DNA from: Rhodopirellula sp. SM50 | GTDB taxonomy: Bacteria; Planctomycetota; Planctomycetia; Pirellulales; Pirellulaceae | DNA: 64,000 bases | NCBI RefSeq assembly: GCF_002289565.1 | Contig: NZ_NTFY01000006.1 | Coordinates: 72,066 to 136,065, forward strand | Direction of reading: 5' to 3' | In this document: positions 32,001 to 33,043 of the stretch, in pieces | Layout: the number at the start of each line of letters is the position of its first letter | Numbering within the stretch: position 1 is the stretch's first letter | Notes under the pieces: generated by a model | What the model was told of the DNA's origin: nothing | Database searches by the model: none | Seen by the model: the letters and a program-made list of their open reading frames with translations, nothing else | Program-made: the position numbers and the translations under genes

Positions 32001-32745
32001 GCGAACGCAGACCGCCGAGTTCAAGCCGGCTGCCGGTCCCGGTGGCGAGGAACTGTCGCGATTGATTGTTCGCCGTCGATTGGTGCCGATAACGCTGGAC
32101 CGACGGCATGGAGATCACGCCGCCGGCGCTGGCGGTTAAACTCGCCTGGTCCAGGTTCACGTCGCCGTCGACCCGCAGGTTGGCATCGGTTCCGTCGGCG
32201 ACGAGTGTCATCGGAGACCGAAGCAGCAAATCACCTTGGATGTGCAGGTTGCCCAGGATCAGGAATTGGCTGGCGGAAGCGTCAAGGGTCAGCCGATCGG
32301 CGATGGTCGCCGCAAGCGAAGACTCCTCCGGCGGGCGCAGGGTGGCATCGTCGAGGATCAAATCGTCGACCACCAGCGACGTGGTCTTCAGTTCCGCACC
32401 GACCAGATGCAGTGGTTCGTTTGAAACGATCGACGTGACGGAGGTGTCGGCATCGATCCGAACGATCAGATCATTCGAAACATCGTCGATCGTGACGTCG
32501 TCCGAAGCGGTCGGCACCGCGTCGCTGTCCCAATTCAAGGGATCGTGCCAACGGGTTCCGTCGCCGCCGCCGTCCCACTGGACAGCCGCCAGCAAGTGAC
32601 GGTCTTCGAGTTTTTCAAACGGTGAGGGAATCAACCGCTGGCTGATTCGCTTGCGGGCCAACCGTGCCGCCTTGGTGCGACGTCGATTGCGCAATTGGTG
32701 TCCAAACCCGTGTCGCGCCTGCGACCGATCCTTTCTGCGTGCCAT
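1..32745 (-). CDS. Giant multidomain extracellular/adhesin-like protein (C-terminus outside window)
   Basis: The frame is open from an ATG at 32,745 to the left edge (10,915 codons, no stop). An in-frame TAG lies 12 nt upstream of the ATG, so this is the only possible start. The N-terminus is Arg/Lys-rich without a hydrophobic signal peptide and leads into FEKLEDRHLLAA (residues 43-54), a motif typical of planctomycete giant surface proteins. Domains by approximate residue: solenoid 56-780, 27-residue repeats 799-934, second solenoid 956-1780, SbsA-type Ig 1790-1870, CARDB array 1916-3636, PPC and TIG-like 3640-3846, propeller 4596-4836, Ig-like array 5079-5952, RHS-like 6139-6389, dockerin 6521-6574, CBM-like 6636-6826, cadherin-like 6832-7032, dockerin 7156-7213, Ig-like array 7216-8580, VCBS/cadherin-like to 9226, HAF-like to 9750, and a Thr/Ser-rich array from 10,240. 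I saw no Cys in the stretches I translated. An exported, Ca-binding or adhesive role is inferred from the domains; the exact function is unknown. Confidence 0.95.
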   Translation of the reverse strand, partial: MARRKDRSQARHGFGHQLRNRRRTKAARLARKRISQRLIPSPFEKLEDRHLLAAVQWDGGGDGTRWHDPLNWDSDAVPTASDDVTIDDVSNDLIVRIDADTSVTSIVSNEPLHLVGAELKTTSLVVDDLILDDATLRPPEESSLAATIADRLTLDASASQFLILGNLHIQGDLLLRSPMTLVADGTDANLRVDGDVNLDQASLTASAGGVISMPSVQRYRHQSTANNQSRQFLATGTGSRLELGGLRSLTGATHYNSGTLFQVADGGVIDLSGVQAVIDPVEGDTRRRSFSFVAKDAGSQIDLSTLAAVTDQNADQRTSFSATDGASIQIASLTDARGTQFRLDGSGSLAVTQLQTLIDSRLIIRDNDLTLSQLASAGRSEFDIVGAQLALPLIDSLRDGAIAVGSAGVFAASQLTNIDGTDLQVLGGATLSLPGVTGYRHLGDASSIDRSWSASGAGSRLELPNVSSIVGGWGYNNDLLIQADDGAVIALPALEQLIDEPQGDPNFRSFEITASGANSRIELDALISIIDRNGSGPGQHSSIDASSGGEIIAPKLANLRGTQATVDSAGDIDVAKLVTIEDSAITIDARPSDFDALQSITGTRLVLSATDARLNQITRFEHNTLITDSAATVAMPDVGSIDGSSLQAYGGTRIAFPQIESYDLATTQINSIRSWIAEGSGSQIDLSGLRWIRGGTESGTGLDVEAVLGGSVNLRNVMEVVDPINGNTSGRRMTFTADGMGSQIQLDALANVIDRNGNALSTLSESAGGQITAPLLATVINTTVTTESIGPPPAADQQPPEHTGPDAGAIRLMSKEHQPFGASLRAPEHTGPDAGANRLMSNEHQPFGASLRATEDIGPDAGANRLISNEHQPFGASLRATEHTGPDAGANRLISNEYQPFGASLRAPEHTGPNAGANRLISNEHQTPIASLPAAASNDDLPPSPPESIPSSRTIAWIGSDGNWNDPSNWNAGVVPGIFDDVELSVSGATVTISGDHVVRSIHGSGGLNIIGGSLTVAAESTLTGPFNLGDGGALAVEGPNASLIVDGPQSIDGGNLRVDEGAELIFKHLTRYDHDATANNIQRNWIVQGLGSRLVFESLQSINGGTNYGNRLTIEAHSGGHIDLAAVTQIADGADGNTARRGISILAQDTDSTIDLRSLTSFQDRATVADDAASYSDLDARDGGTIRLDSLNTLDGVAVFVDARSDVPLETVSSFDRGRLQVTDRAVALPALTSANETLFTADNGFIDSNALTTLTGGGLELRSGGRINTTLLATIDGTSIRVADGITLSLPLVTSYSHASTENDQTRTLIASGIGSRLEFPNLTQIDGGTHFRSSLSITARDGGVIDLSRVSQISEPATGNTSGRGVHLTADGPGSDIDLSSLTTFTDIGESPFSQGAVSGHSSLTVTRGGTIAAPALLTITGVHIAADQGSDFLFESIVEATHSILQATGNGTLAFSALTSAVGSAIQIDGHTASLPALTNLSAGSLFVQGGGTADAPLLVNIDSATLIAGDGVTLSLPAVTSIKHETTAVNQFATLRAEGFGSRLDLATVTSIQNGDDYNSRVFIEALSGAIVDLSGVQTIEDPDVGNASQRRIEVLSEGVGSLIDLGNLQSFTDHSSGTLTGSNRFSSVHSRYGGTVDLGSNDASGTSLGGVHVTAGDSGSLLGKFILESDSILTGNGLVQADVVVGGIVDPEDHLVVDGSLTLLSDGQLNFDVGGLIPIQQHDVLEITGATTLDGVLRTNRVNDYAPQPGDSYVVMTYASRSGSPDYAGLDFGSQILSPELSPASLEFVTGFSSGAAVLSITPSDSAVDPDGPFFVIEFSEPIEHDSLSADDIALVGPGDTSVAVESLVPSDASNTRFIVRPVMNQYADGDHSLAIGPNVLDWVGNPMNQDGDEINGEPDDDRWSGNFHWALPDLTLVGGVLPTPTTEFDFGDEVPLLFDIQNASTAAAGGGSWTDRIYLSTDNRFDPGDLQLHESIHDTALTAGGTYANQINLSLPLVQSLSTGTYYLIASIDDGNQIHETDEANTFVSAPLQLTVPPLVDLLPTSVSGPATGQPRTPNVFKWTAINQGDAATPDRWFDRIYLQSTAGGGSPHLVGGVFQAEPVAPGESYLSMMTVDLPDLPDGDYRILLATDDTDRLFEGPYESNNTLVGGTIRIDHPDILVQDLTVPATANSGQTLPVSFEFVNQGTGIASAWRQRIYLSDDLSVSADDRLLDEFEIIQPLDPQQSRQMTRDLLMPIDVQGPKYVLIVTDALEQLGERSAGEANNLQTAPIELTLSPYADLTVTDVVAPTRVIGDPTQLTVDWTVANVGTGRGLTGRWTDAIVLSRNATVGDDDDLVIATFEHSEGLETSSDYSRSETIPLPPGISGRFTLWVRSDFGDNVFENGNESNNDVAHADWLDIMPVAFADLVVSNIDVPQPVNAGSVASVTWTVGNAGIGITNRGDWYDVVYLAEDATGTQPIEGSEVRFQHFGQIAPGDNYTRTGHFIVPDGLSGEHYLIVHTAKENSPFEFIFEDNNRAASVSFPITLLPPADLIVNEVVAPDVAEEGTLLDVSWTVTNSGLGSASGGWIDRVYLQPAGDLDGQIIQLGTFPFVDPLTPGTSYTRNEAIRIPIQSTGVFNLFVRTNFQELLYEGSGVVNNAASEPININVRPRPDLQVDSITIPERLTAGTTLSPQFTVVNQGAVGTAGNTWIDRVYLSLDTVVDQADILIGALDNGSALAAGERYSSDAGSVVIPIRYRGDVYVIVQTDATDNVAEWPNNQNNITYQRIFIEPEPLADLVVSDVITPSQVVAGAEIPVRYTVTNLGSGATHGDTWTENVWLTRDKNRPHPGQGDLLLQTTTHTGSLDRLAGYETSTTIRIPRQLESGTWYVTPWVDPLDVVPEDTLASNNNPDDPDNVDNNNYKARAIQVLGAQPDLVVSEINAPAVATGGDSVTISWTVENRGLADADTGAWLDRVYLSDHPDPKAEGARTLLLGERKRGLPLAKGASYTASIDVDLSPATSGQYIVVITDDDLPPQPSIDLSGFFPGASTESESYVPVQEVDETNNVTAVATNIHAAAANLKVVGFDLPADAKSGEEVTFHYTVENIGEHPVWSGTTYWKDFVWLSPDSTFIRERASYLGASIHAPGEAIDPGDRYTVSFTTTLPEGTSGDYSLWVHLNANNDRSPLLFPYQSRLLLTDWFPAIEGDNAVWKSHFGHWAYEDPTDNLARGDLPIRYEEADLAITDLQVPASATSGETVELVYTVQNTGSRETRVVSWSDRVFLSRDASLDNFDTQLASTSHLGSLEPGESYTGRLSFQIPAGIEGDFNLLLFTDSAAKQARSGRPSDIGFRRVGIEFELPGVLAPWDLASSAARESARGEVSEYQREGNNVVASRLSVSLSDLPDLQVSTISAPLRADRGQEIDVNYTVTNRGGDTVEGQSDWTDLLYLSRDTFLDLASDIYLGSSEHEGGLAAGASYQNSVTVSLPAGLTGPYYVFVISDPDRFGPTGDVFEGPNERNNAAVPATPMVIELPNPADLQVTEIMVPRDVTAGTPTQIAWTVTNTSNVTISGRWSDSLFFSSDAAWDIHDAAAGRAEFRGTLAPGASYTSTLEVVTPPLTPGNYRAIVRPDIFDQVYEDVGESNNQTASASTMQLTAPSLTLGVPLRTALGTGQQKLFAVDVPADRTLRVTVNADDDSIYEVLLRHNQSPTGSSFDANSGGALTDTPAAILHATETGTYYVLVRAFATENDDSTAEILAELLPLAITDIQTDIGGDSGLVTTTISGARFHPDAIVKLVRPGFAEILPAGQNYVSASQLIVTFDLQDAPHGLYDVQVINPGGDVAVVPYRFQIERTIEPEVTVGIGGPRFILAGDNGTYGVSLKNSGNIDASYVSYNVGIPELGINQNVYNLPYNHFTSNLRGGPEGSLADLPWAELDSAVNTDGHLTASGYLFDQPADGFAGLTFQVQTYPGLRELHDHAWEAFKAKIYEAIPEYAAIDFLADGPSSLDKLSPGLALVWEAFGAVPDLLIQPLIPFQFHVVASATTMTRDEFLRHALDEADRLRQGILDDDDADAALVNLAGDPQAWQSLYISYLTESGRLRPIDAIPPTRRDQELVSMMATLAGGVLTGPTGDQIIASGDLSDFFDNVRRWYGHDASLKAPIDPDQVNFTSDSLSFLGILQSPNPVAALPAVDDYDLMLDANTHFQTMRVYVPWVPFANRGVGIPAEYQITGITPNDEDVFFPLNLQGYYEQADAHSGTVSQTGPFTLETGGFVPAGEPLPFSVNFQNDPNTTRDANEVRVVVPLDDAIDPRSFRLGDIQIGDITIRMPNGRSLYQGDFDFSDTLGFNVRVSGGVDIKSNAATWLIQAIDPLTGEVRADPDGGLLPPNNARGQGAGFVSYSVQLSDSAETGDVMTARARVLLDNAPPEDADDLAYKVDRIAPTSQIDVTPLNDQNDFVVRWNVADDVGGSGFKHVSLYVAEDGGAFKLWKRQLQTAGGEEVWIGRIGTTYEFLALASDRAGNREMPPSGATADDDGSTPSLGVLHSVKETTAPNFGQPAEPSSTPSINPLFASAERQVPMPTQLANSAVFDQVLQPFTAARFADGFDRAVGAAAASGIGPMALAESPEGDILVSGGPARNQLYRFTPDGGTAGGVWAELVHPIFNLSFDAAGRLWATTGGGPLLELDPSDGSLLAEYGDGLTMGLAVDPASGDLLVGSRYGVERFDPDSGTFSRFSRDQNLRVGSLAFADDGTLYGVKWPERNAVLKFSPSGRAETLLSFTTPIDSLAFGQHESPLAGLLFVSHNAGAANAGSELTMVDVASRRRVALASGGSRGDVVVTTRDGRVLISQSDAVDVLSPIAVPELIATHPAQQTVVALPLGLVRVTFSEDMFTGLGTEPHSVLNPGNYAIRSDGYDHPQITEVRYDAASRTASLFAQGFSVGEQTLYVGKGIESVGGFSLAAGYEIHFTTISEFASNVDIELSGTRLDRQSQSITYDVVITNRGDQDLILPARLVLTPDGQSTGVSSAEAVPGQPATPSADGRWFFDLAANVPDGVRLRSGESTTAKTIRWLAPGDITANFAPSFLASASPNLRPQFNSTPPEHVVAGSVYRYEARADDPDSNSVGYWLDQAPDGMRVDPDSGVIDWQTGIETAEQHRVILYAFDSRGGFTSQTWTITVAGGNQAPEFILPPADASMTENETLVVPINVLDRDDAAIDVWADNLPPGAFFDPSQKTLRWSPGEHAAGIYRDLTLLASDGVNTTRHTFDLVVADADRPPQIDSPQPFTLRQGDHWTYRVSASDPDGDALSFTSDDLPDGATLDADTGTLRWTVGFDQVGTRNIPITVTAGDQSTSDQIVVDVLNANAAPVFESMHGWSIDEGQTLVMEVFAFDPDHPEFRLPVRTEDGMLDPPGLVSPVEYRVVGLPAGASFDPETATLTWTPNHDQAGEYTVHFEATDDGDGTGVPVTIHSQVPISVREVNQRPLIDPIENVFLSRGDVVDLPVAVIDPDGDAITLTAASGLPGLPLPDFVSFSDNGNGTGFFHFTPGTADRGNYTLSIIASDDGNGHGRGRIETTQYDFVVTVQSANDPPQLSPVPSMVVLAGDLLRLPLTAADIDQEPLHYTVSGLPADARIVDSGSYGQAMLNWDPKTAQLGTFDVTVAVTDSGNNGAAATLSSSQRFVIDVRDHNTAPVLDQIADTVTDEGERLTIEFIANDLDGDAIWYTSSNLPAGATLDPIDGVLEWTPSFDDSGSYTIDIVATDGSASDTQSFSIDVVPVNRAPRLASPAPQFAREGVWMEFRITGDDFDGGPLTLTADGVPDGALFDPSSGVFRWQPAFDQAGIHDVVFTLTDAENASDSIRVPIVVDDVNRVPTIETRHHQVLVGELLDFQLAASDPDLDDTLTYAAYGLPDGATLDAASGRITWIPNPGQLGSYVVDVRVSDGLAETKHNLVIESVATPRLPEVRIVTTPSFPALPGQTIRVNVIADGVAPIESLSLTYEGTEVTLDEQGRAAIIAGSPGKTSLAATAIDVDGFVATVTETVRVRAGTDKDAPQVALSIDGSQRITEPTDLVAAINDVTLDHWLLEIADHGSNKFQTLASGQTTGDDLTLTSLDPASLANGFYTIRLTASDISGRKSQSSLDVEVNSDSKIDAFTKTDVDAEITFGDQTFQIARQYDSLRQSWRFTFQNVALQAFTKSEDVSSAGVHSALSGGDRIYLSLLDGRRVGFTFEPQRLQLFPANNSLVFYEPHWAADAGVDYELRSIDRLLVRGGERYYDQASGQPYHPANFISADHAYELVHPDGRVDWIDAAGRITRQQWPGGQIVQISDSGILLPSGEFLAIVHNAEGQIASLRTPTMDLHYRYDDAGRLVEVASASDVTQSLHRYGYESENGETLSVAVSVDGNHRAYPADQPLTADLGRAADFASSSIIGELDAGQTDQYAFTIDDAQLRSTDQHVVWVRAIIERYRSPFIADTPRIAGLDPIARSVDGDRTVALFAIQRADQYVLTVAGASADDAGRYRLHLDVVGDINRDGVVDGLDSVALTNSIGSFTGDRNYDAAADFNADGAITIADSQLLAANFGFTSGFVATAWDDRFVTSADFPSTTPPPGDNSQPPIDPPIDPSTGDDTRITPTPELPPTVDPPTFTQTLLTPLAGATFDIRNGGFDADDEAWTTTGNVHFDNGAAELSESPTERTSLRQAFYVPDEASTLRLTVSNLNLSAAPNRAPDALEIALLDANTFAPLAGVIPLGQTDASLNFSADGTYRSGSGVIVGDARSHDPSQDLAGIFTGDRMLVQIDIDAVPTGTLAVLSIDLIGFAQPNSHARIDDVFLVSGGLRAPIARTDLAATEEDVPVNLDVLTNDSDHESLLDHTSLTIVTPPEHGQVFVSPQSGIVNYSPEPDYSGSDSFTYTVKDVDGYVSNEAFVSINVTPITDTPSLVVHTARGDQDTPLPLQIDAAATDADGSERVTVTVASLPQGATLNQGVRIADGHYRLGLDDLDGLQLMPSAGWSGQAMLNVTLTATDQSADPVSSEERLRLDVGSVFVNPMSISGFEVNAGEVQRSRLHTLAVTFNQDAWIADASADIFISNTEGDEVRIPSEKFSYDSDTFTLTIDVDGLIHQDDQYYLMLRNAGIASNANRLQTMASGPEFGGEYLPLPFHRLLGDVNGNNEVDTDDWRDIRISLNSNVESPRYQRHRDLTGEGMIDRHDFVVWRNRLGITTDQDPPQILAGVTLANNRLPLVNAFRTDAELSLVVDDVSEVASLTVSVGGSPTIELVDRLSSENALRLPLTELYTIAGKTLAPDHHTLSFVAIDRYDNASESVDVEFAIDETAPASPSTPTLLDADGNVTSTLTVADPQVVIRSVGEIGSIVRLYRDGREVGLRIAQSPVDFPLNLASLGDGTFSFTASAEDPTGNRSATSPSLSITIDTTAPLIESLRLDPASDTGALGDQTTGSDFISLIGRTEPGAVVSIAGSPTTTIADAAGDFELDGIPLRFGPNRLTVTAADALGNERPRSMNVFRPRLESNPPTIAFTLADDTGRYQTDAVTASPSISGALSDESNVTGLFLTIVSTSDEHSTQQTTGPFDVSGAITGDTFHLTAAAIEHAIGTELDDGNVTFTLVAVDQYDNASGAESISFLLDRTAPDVPPELLLSVDSDHGRDSTDRITRATSLVVALEVPELTNVAFFIDGNPHAEFLLPEGVGEVTLAGVPEGNHVITASVSDVAGNTSAVGAALDVTIDTRPPDSIVADLQLPSLDSDSGVVSGSTESHATVRIYRGLDSQTAIAETIAASDGGFQIDAIRLADGVNRFRIVAEDIAGNAIETNVSARYDAPDRSAPEIRLALERDTGVSNTDRLTNDPTVSGIVDDASQITSFQVSVGDGPFVNSLGSLRDNAFTLSRSILETIAGHRLGDGGVRVRMRATDALGHASEIAALTFRLDTTRPDVPAPLVLDAASDSGTPGDGVTNRDTLTFITGVTATDTEVVLYVDGEVVDRADAAESLSLHTRSLPGRHRYVAQSVDAAGNASPFTAARFITFDDDFIAPTIGLNETQRRDDLGSPFHTDSTIVSLVGRAEPGTRLQIQGKPIFADADDFGSFMIEDVRLGAGVNPLVVTATDIAGNVQTVEIELTFVDIDGPAFDVNLVNDTGRSATDRRTRDPTIAGTVRDASAIVSLSGTLNGSPPRDITATLVEDLVMIDLATLESIAGQSVADGRHLLTLWATDASGNESSTDFQFDLDRQPPPLQTPPDLMTSSDLGHSDQDNLTSETEPVVRVFAQRGALVKFYLDGTLSGEIYSTGAAQHTLPSLDSGTYNVTTTIEDAAGNVAGPSEPLVLTIDAIPPSDLTLELMPLHQSSVRANHTTDAQVSLIGTAEPGSRITMTGQRETPIADAAGTFFFITDLQVGSNEFLVISEAPAGNRTEQSVVFTRGAVLPPEFTFTSVDVNAITPPTIQGRLRSETAIAVAELSTDPSFSARVVDLTAYTTADHFVLTPSDVEAIHGAPFVDGDHALYFRATDNQGRTSAPTSLVWTRDSASQAGLQSSVTPLGDDYRYVITATAAANTSQRLDTITLPMATGVIASDFVVPASWSVAYSPGDSAVEFSSVDAAGGLSGSGELTFSFSATTAPTQTIATATMADLANGAATRHAPVSLALPSATNVIAVTDYFRGNASESLSVDAAGGLIANDASGITSVWIADDATRWGASVTVASDGSLTLVPADTYSGIGLGESITDSFTYTVRAADSSLHTATVWITIVGENQPPVAVQDEPSHSAVSLYTRAGTSSNIDPADLLRNDVDPDVNDSLVIVSLEPTSLLGATVTLSRSNPSGEQIVYNPSDVAALGSLAAGEHRIDRITYTIVDSNGVPHSSTASVWVQSPINLAPAAATGTARLTEDGVIDQATFESLLAGAVDTDSLPSDPELAAVEEVVTSSLGATVSIWRDGTFTYNSSGVIAIQSLSDDEFAEDTFWFRVTDGLDLSAAQPITLTVVGSNDAPTAFDDVYTGVPADGLLTPHLVNGLLANDFDNDSPPPLILDPSQTESRSVGGAAISLRPDGTFDYDPQGVFDHLAAGETALDTFTYVVLDVQGAESTATVTIEIHGVDDAPIAGIDDIERGYWTVASQTIEVPADDGVLTNDHDPDSASSGTVLAASFDGLSQYGARVIVRPDGSFSYDPTSSQTLRDLQAAGVDVIDSFTYTLTEVSPSSAAFANENRSTAAPPQSSSEGVVEIIVRSGPSAYSFELVGKGYDRIGSGVSINNHGNVAYTATVSGRDTPLIWSDQTGTAKPLIPNEFLFGEATVSSPPRGSGTDTPELRFSDNVQLTDFNRLLVQRQLNARTVSGVIQVGYPLLELADVALSYAELWNAERVLAGDSYGTPKQYAVGDSGLANSGLRWGDPKLLDLQLSGFAAVLPPISGAALLGEQTLVPRVWTLDPVWSSTYFTPANPVWNVFQDPDNFDFSLFRSVALGTSLASIYEEQLYVTPFTSIYPDSVTVNNLGQSIFVAETNNSETSAELSLVTYSEDRAQPYVQIPINAPVENIQLSDVGWGVYVDDGRIVTIDLDGNTHRLENFQALDKGVAISDTGIIAAAAVGPMGRGIYAINPQDNNWIKVVGESADPYIDPNEVNVDDVGIGGVSQIVEGAIGINGLVTLESLDEASGSSDGDSDTDDEEEENHDDSLVGVAGGLVGTIDGTSDTAAGTPFLTVAFMATGSGGKTGLHTARFYFPPDLKQAPLPPSQFLGHSVVAEIGDLVPKAGRIDAIEGFDIINNSGQIAFATNDKVLRATPPPLTSGEVVYAFEGRSLTDNTVFRRLVDQPVPTEPDGSSNQTPDESGLYVGASVATFVAGDPDASADQFQATVYFGDEPLHDPAEGRGDAANHEPIPALIIPKSSAGGGSVPLTFEVVTEHHYLREGPYVITVLITDTKNENGGLAVTLANVIDVTTEEQIERLALLDEEGNAIEPTVQSFAFPFIDFESPDDEDDARTDAPSTVNKPRQAVESTPSSLGLKTFVAIDHNSGSFEVAAVGSAGFTYSFGLETAGSDGQGEPNFTQQGDGSEIKIRQVVARGLVNSVNFAAGGFYVADYQTTFDGKLDNTFTSETNSFAESSVTEASVTSFFVDQKTVVYDLGDLDDAVTDPYFDWIRTSENTTRYTTVGERFIDGDLAGQVDSLVGGGGNSFIGDFTLQGSQSTTQTLHEFGNETYDVTKDLRVVTSSRVDHRGGRQQFQFTDVTESTSDYHVHGVIPMSGDYSLQIDTVATSTIIERSQTNGSLRSVSSGSSTATTNARKTYDVASGRFQLSSSSTSQSSSEQTDANQTHTNESSRQTTSTSTLTGSGHDLDGDFNFTNQLLSTSQSTTTTTNAVDSDFLSSSSQSGTTSAVVNQTGDLYSGKYAYDERSHQTTTSQSVTTNGPVTSTAHSTGTTDSEKQSQGNKKTGDFLIESKSSSISDTQIVETNQTRRNESNVHAESESDAEKWGNAKQGDFSFEGYGFSLTTTHQVQANTQPSGQIQRIETDESQTSESSYSGSGSAKTAQVVKDEQNRSNISSTQTTSNQTLQSTQTSSSESSGNSHSITNTLTGDYTRENQSRIRSDAQTVVTNQDVSSRSDVLSESSTVSTTEGNRISGESTSLSSSVSTSQTEETTQFLTQTSTTIAHSTSRTTASSQHNSVTGAFLTSQSTLNEVDQQSTTTNQSSTTINSSRGTSTNSSTASGNSIVGDHTETHHFTRNSTSLGVSLNGQHPITTAEPIVFPADPDSPIATLAENQTIVIDVGRLVGLTEQNINASSTTSNGSSTTTSNSISGLFEESSTTSSTVQTRSRRENQGSVTSVETRTTSTTLSDSSGNSIAGDFSGTNSQTSNSTDTSTHSNQTLTRVQTNTTTVNETTEVAGNRITGIVDQTSDSTRETVSDASTTNQTLTQTQH
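3500..5060 (-). other. Giant protein, HAF-like region and acidic linker
   Basis: Residues about 9229-9749. Segments such as SGVSINNHGNVAYTA, VTVNNLGQSIFVAE, GVAISDTGIIAAAA and INNSGQIAFAT match the short HAF-type repeat (x-I-N-N-x-G-x-[IV]-[AV]). A linker reading SDGDSDTDDEEEENHDD (around 3,730-3,790) is strongly acidic. Confidence 0.55.
5070..6810 (-). repeat. Giant protein, VCBS/cadherin-like repeats
   Basis: Residues about 8646-9226. Five units are marked by GLIANDASG, DLLRNDVDPD, SLLAGAVDTDS, GLLANDFDND and GVLTNDHDPDSAS. Each is followed by GxxVxxxxDGSxxYxP and ends in DxFTYTV. The LxNDxD core is diagnostic of bacterial cadherin-like or VCBS repeats. Confidence 0.75.
6810..11100 (-). 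repeat. Giant protein, bacterial Ig-like domain array
   Basis: Residues about 7216-8645. Alternating units carry DTTAP or DRTAP boundaries, followed either by SDTGxxGDxxT..FISLxGxTEPGAxVxI or by DDTGRxxTDxxTxxPxIxGxxxD. This is the pattern of bacterial Ig-like domains of BapA-type adhesins. The two unit types alternate, which suggests growth by duplication of a two-domain block. Confidence 0.7.
11110..11280 (-). other. Giant protein, internal dockerin-like module 2
   Basis: Residues about 7156-7213. The loops are GDVNGNNEVDTDDWRDI and RDLTGEGMIDRHDFVVW, followed by RNRLGI. The first loop is a good dockerin Ca loop. In the second, Thr takes the place of the usual Asn. It follows a strand-rich linker and again lies inside the protein. 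Confidence 0.8.
13024..13185 (-). other. Giant protein, internal dockerin type I module 1
   Basis: Residues about 6521-6574. Two Ca-binding loops are visible, GDINRDGVVDGLDSV and ADFNADGAITIADSQL, about 34 residues apart, followed by LAANFG. This is the standard dockerin layout. Dockerins normally sit at the C-terminus, but here thousands of residues follow. Confidence 0.85.
13580..14330 (-). other. Giant protein, RHS/YD-like segment
   Basis: Residues about 6139-6389. The segment has ITFGDQTFQIARQYDSL, DGRRVGFTFEP, HPDGRVDWIDAAGRITRQQ and LHYRYDDAGRLVEV. The last two match the YD-repeat style of RHS and teneurin proteins. The segment is short for an RHS cage, so it is probably a remnant or a small beta-sheet insert. 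Confidence 0.6.
14890..17510 (-). repeat. Giant protein, tandem Ig-like (He_PIG/cadherin-type) domains
   Basis: Residues about 5079-5952. About nine units of about 95 residues are recognised by [NR]xxPxxxxxP, DPDGD near the middle, LPxGAxxDPxxGxLxWTP, and a closing TDGxxxxxxxxxIxV. These are putative Ig domains of the kind found in large bacterial adhesins, with Asp clusters suited to Ca binding at domain junctions. Confidence 0.75.
18240..18960 (-). other. Giant protein, NHL/SMP-30-like beta-propeller
   Basis: Residues about 4596-4836. Successive blades read GPMALAESPEGDILVSGG, LSFDAAGRLWATTGG, GLAVDPASGDLLVGS, SLAFADDGTLYGVK and FVSHNAG. This is the [GA]xAxDxxGxLxV pattern of NHL-type propellers. 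It is followed by an SbsA-type Ig domain (VRVTFSEDMF). Confidence 0.6.
21210..21830 (-). other. Giant protein, PPC-like and TIG-like domains
   Basis: Residues about 3639-3846. A segment with FAVDVPADRTLRVTV and GTYYVLVRAF has the strand order of bacterial pre-peptidase C-terminal domains. It is followed by ITDIQTDIGGDSGLVTTTI...VQVINPGG, which looks like an IPT/TIG Ig-like domain. Assignments rest on motif shape only. Confidence 0.55.
21840..27000 (-). repeat. Giant protein, CARDB domain array (about 13 units)
   Basis: Residues about 1916-3636. I count 13 units of roughly 130 residues, each starting [PA]DLxVxxxxxP, with a mid motif VxWTVxNxG and a late motif W-D-R-[IV]-Y-L-S-x-D. CARDB is an Ig-like adhesion-related domain of bacterial surface proteins. 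Units are clearly diverged, so the array is old. It probably forms a long stalk. Confidence 0.85.
27400..29880 (-). other. Giant protein, solenoid module B
   Basis: Residues about 956-1780. It begins with AWIGSDGNWNDPSNWNAG, the same opening as module A, and repeats the LPxLTS / SRLEFPNL / GGxIDLS strand-turn pattern. It ends in a segment reading GDSYVVMTYASRSG, a type of ending common in autotransporter-like strand-rich repeat proteins. It probably arose by duplication of module A. Confidence 0.65.
29944..30350 (-). repeat. 81-bp tandem repeat (27 residues) inside the giant gene
   Basis: About five in-frame copies. The plus-strand landmark GGTTCGCGCC recurs at 29,991, 30,072, 30,153, 30,234 and (as GGATCGCGCC) 30,315, always 81 bp apart. 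The encoded unit contains NEHQPFGASLRA and GPDAGANRL. Copies differ by only a few bases, far less than any other repeat in the gene, so the expansion is recent. The array forms the linker between solenoid modules A and B. The unit contains the palindrome TGATATCA. Confidence 0.95.
30400..32580 (-). other. Giant protein, solenoid module A (beta-helix-like)
   Basis: Residues about 56-782. It opens with a W-DGGGDG-W-DP-NWD block and continues with short repeats of the form LPALTSL / GSRLEL / GGVIDLSGV, each with a hydrophobic pair followed by a turn. This is the pattern of right-handed beta-helix or pectate-lyase-like solenoids. Recurring phrases such as YRHxSTANNQSR, GTGSRLEL and NTSGRR show internal duplication in blocks of roughly 150-200 residues. 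The same phrases return in module B, so A and B are probably duplicates. Confidence 0.7.
32584..32619 (-). other. LEDR-LLA N-terminal motif of the giant protein
   Basis: Residues 43-54 read FEKLEDRHLLAA. They follow about 42 residues rich in Arg/Lys and come directly before WDGGGDG..W.DPLNWD, the first strand block of the solenoid module. This motif recurs at the N-terminus of many very large planctomycete surface proteins, and its presumed sorting role is not established. It supports both the start codon and the surface assignment. Confidence 0.85.
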
Positions 32746-33043
32746 CCGAGATGCCTATCAATTCGATTCGGCACTGGAACGAGGAAAGGCGACGTCCGTT
32801 GCTGTCGCGATGCAAGCGAGACGTTCGCTGCGCGATCTGCAAAACGTGGCCCTTATTCCGTTCCCGACCGAGAAACGTGGGAATAGGATCGCAAAGAACA
32901 CGACGCGAAACCGAATGGAAAAACGCCTGTCCCTCCCTGCGACCCCCAAAGGTTAGTGGTCTCGGACCCAATTGCAAGCTTGCTTTTGGTCCCCGCTCGA
33001 TTTAGCATTGAGGCATTCAACTCCTCAAGGCTCCCTCGGCCCC
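32746..33043. promoter_or_regulatory. Divergent intergenic region
   Basis: These 298 bp lie between the giant gene (minus) and the PEP-CTERM gene (plus) and must hold the promoters of both. I could not pick out a convincing -35/-10 pair or a strong Shine-Dalgarno sequence for either gene. Open frames across it (for example one reading MQLGPRPL on the minus strand) resemble no known protein. Confidence 0.4.

Noticed and set aside
1..32600. Many open frames of 60-330 codons on both strands (for example plus 9,130-10,113 and plus 20,005-20,997)
   Set aside because: They are shadows of the giant minus-strand gene: compositions are rich in Arg, Gly and Val from reversed Thr/Ser/Asp codons, none resembles a protein family, and the giant frame gives clear domains throughout.
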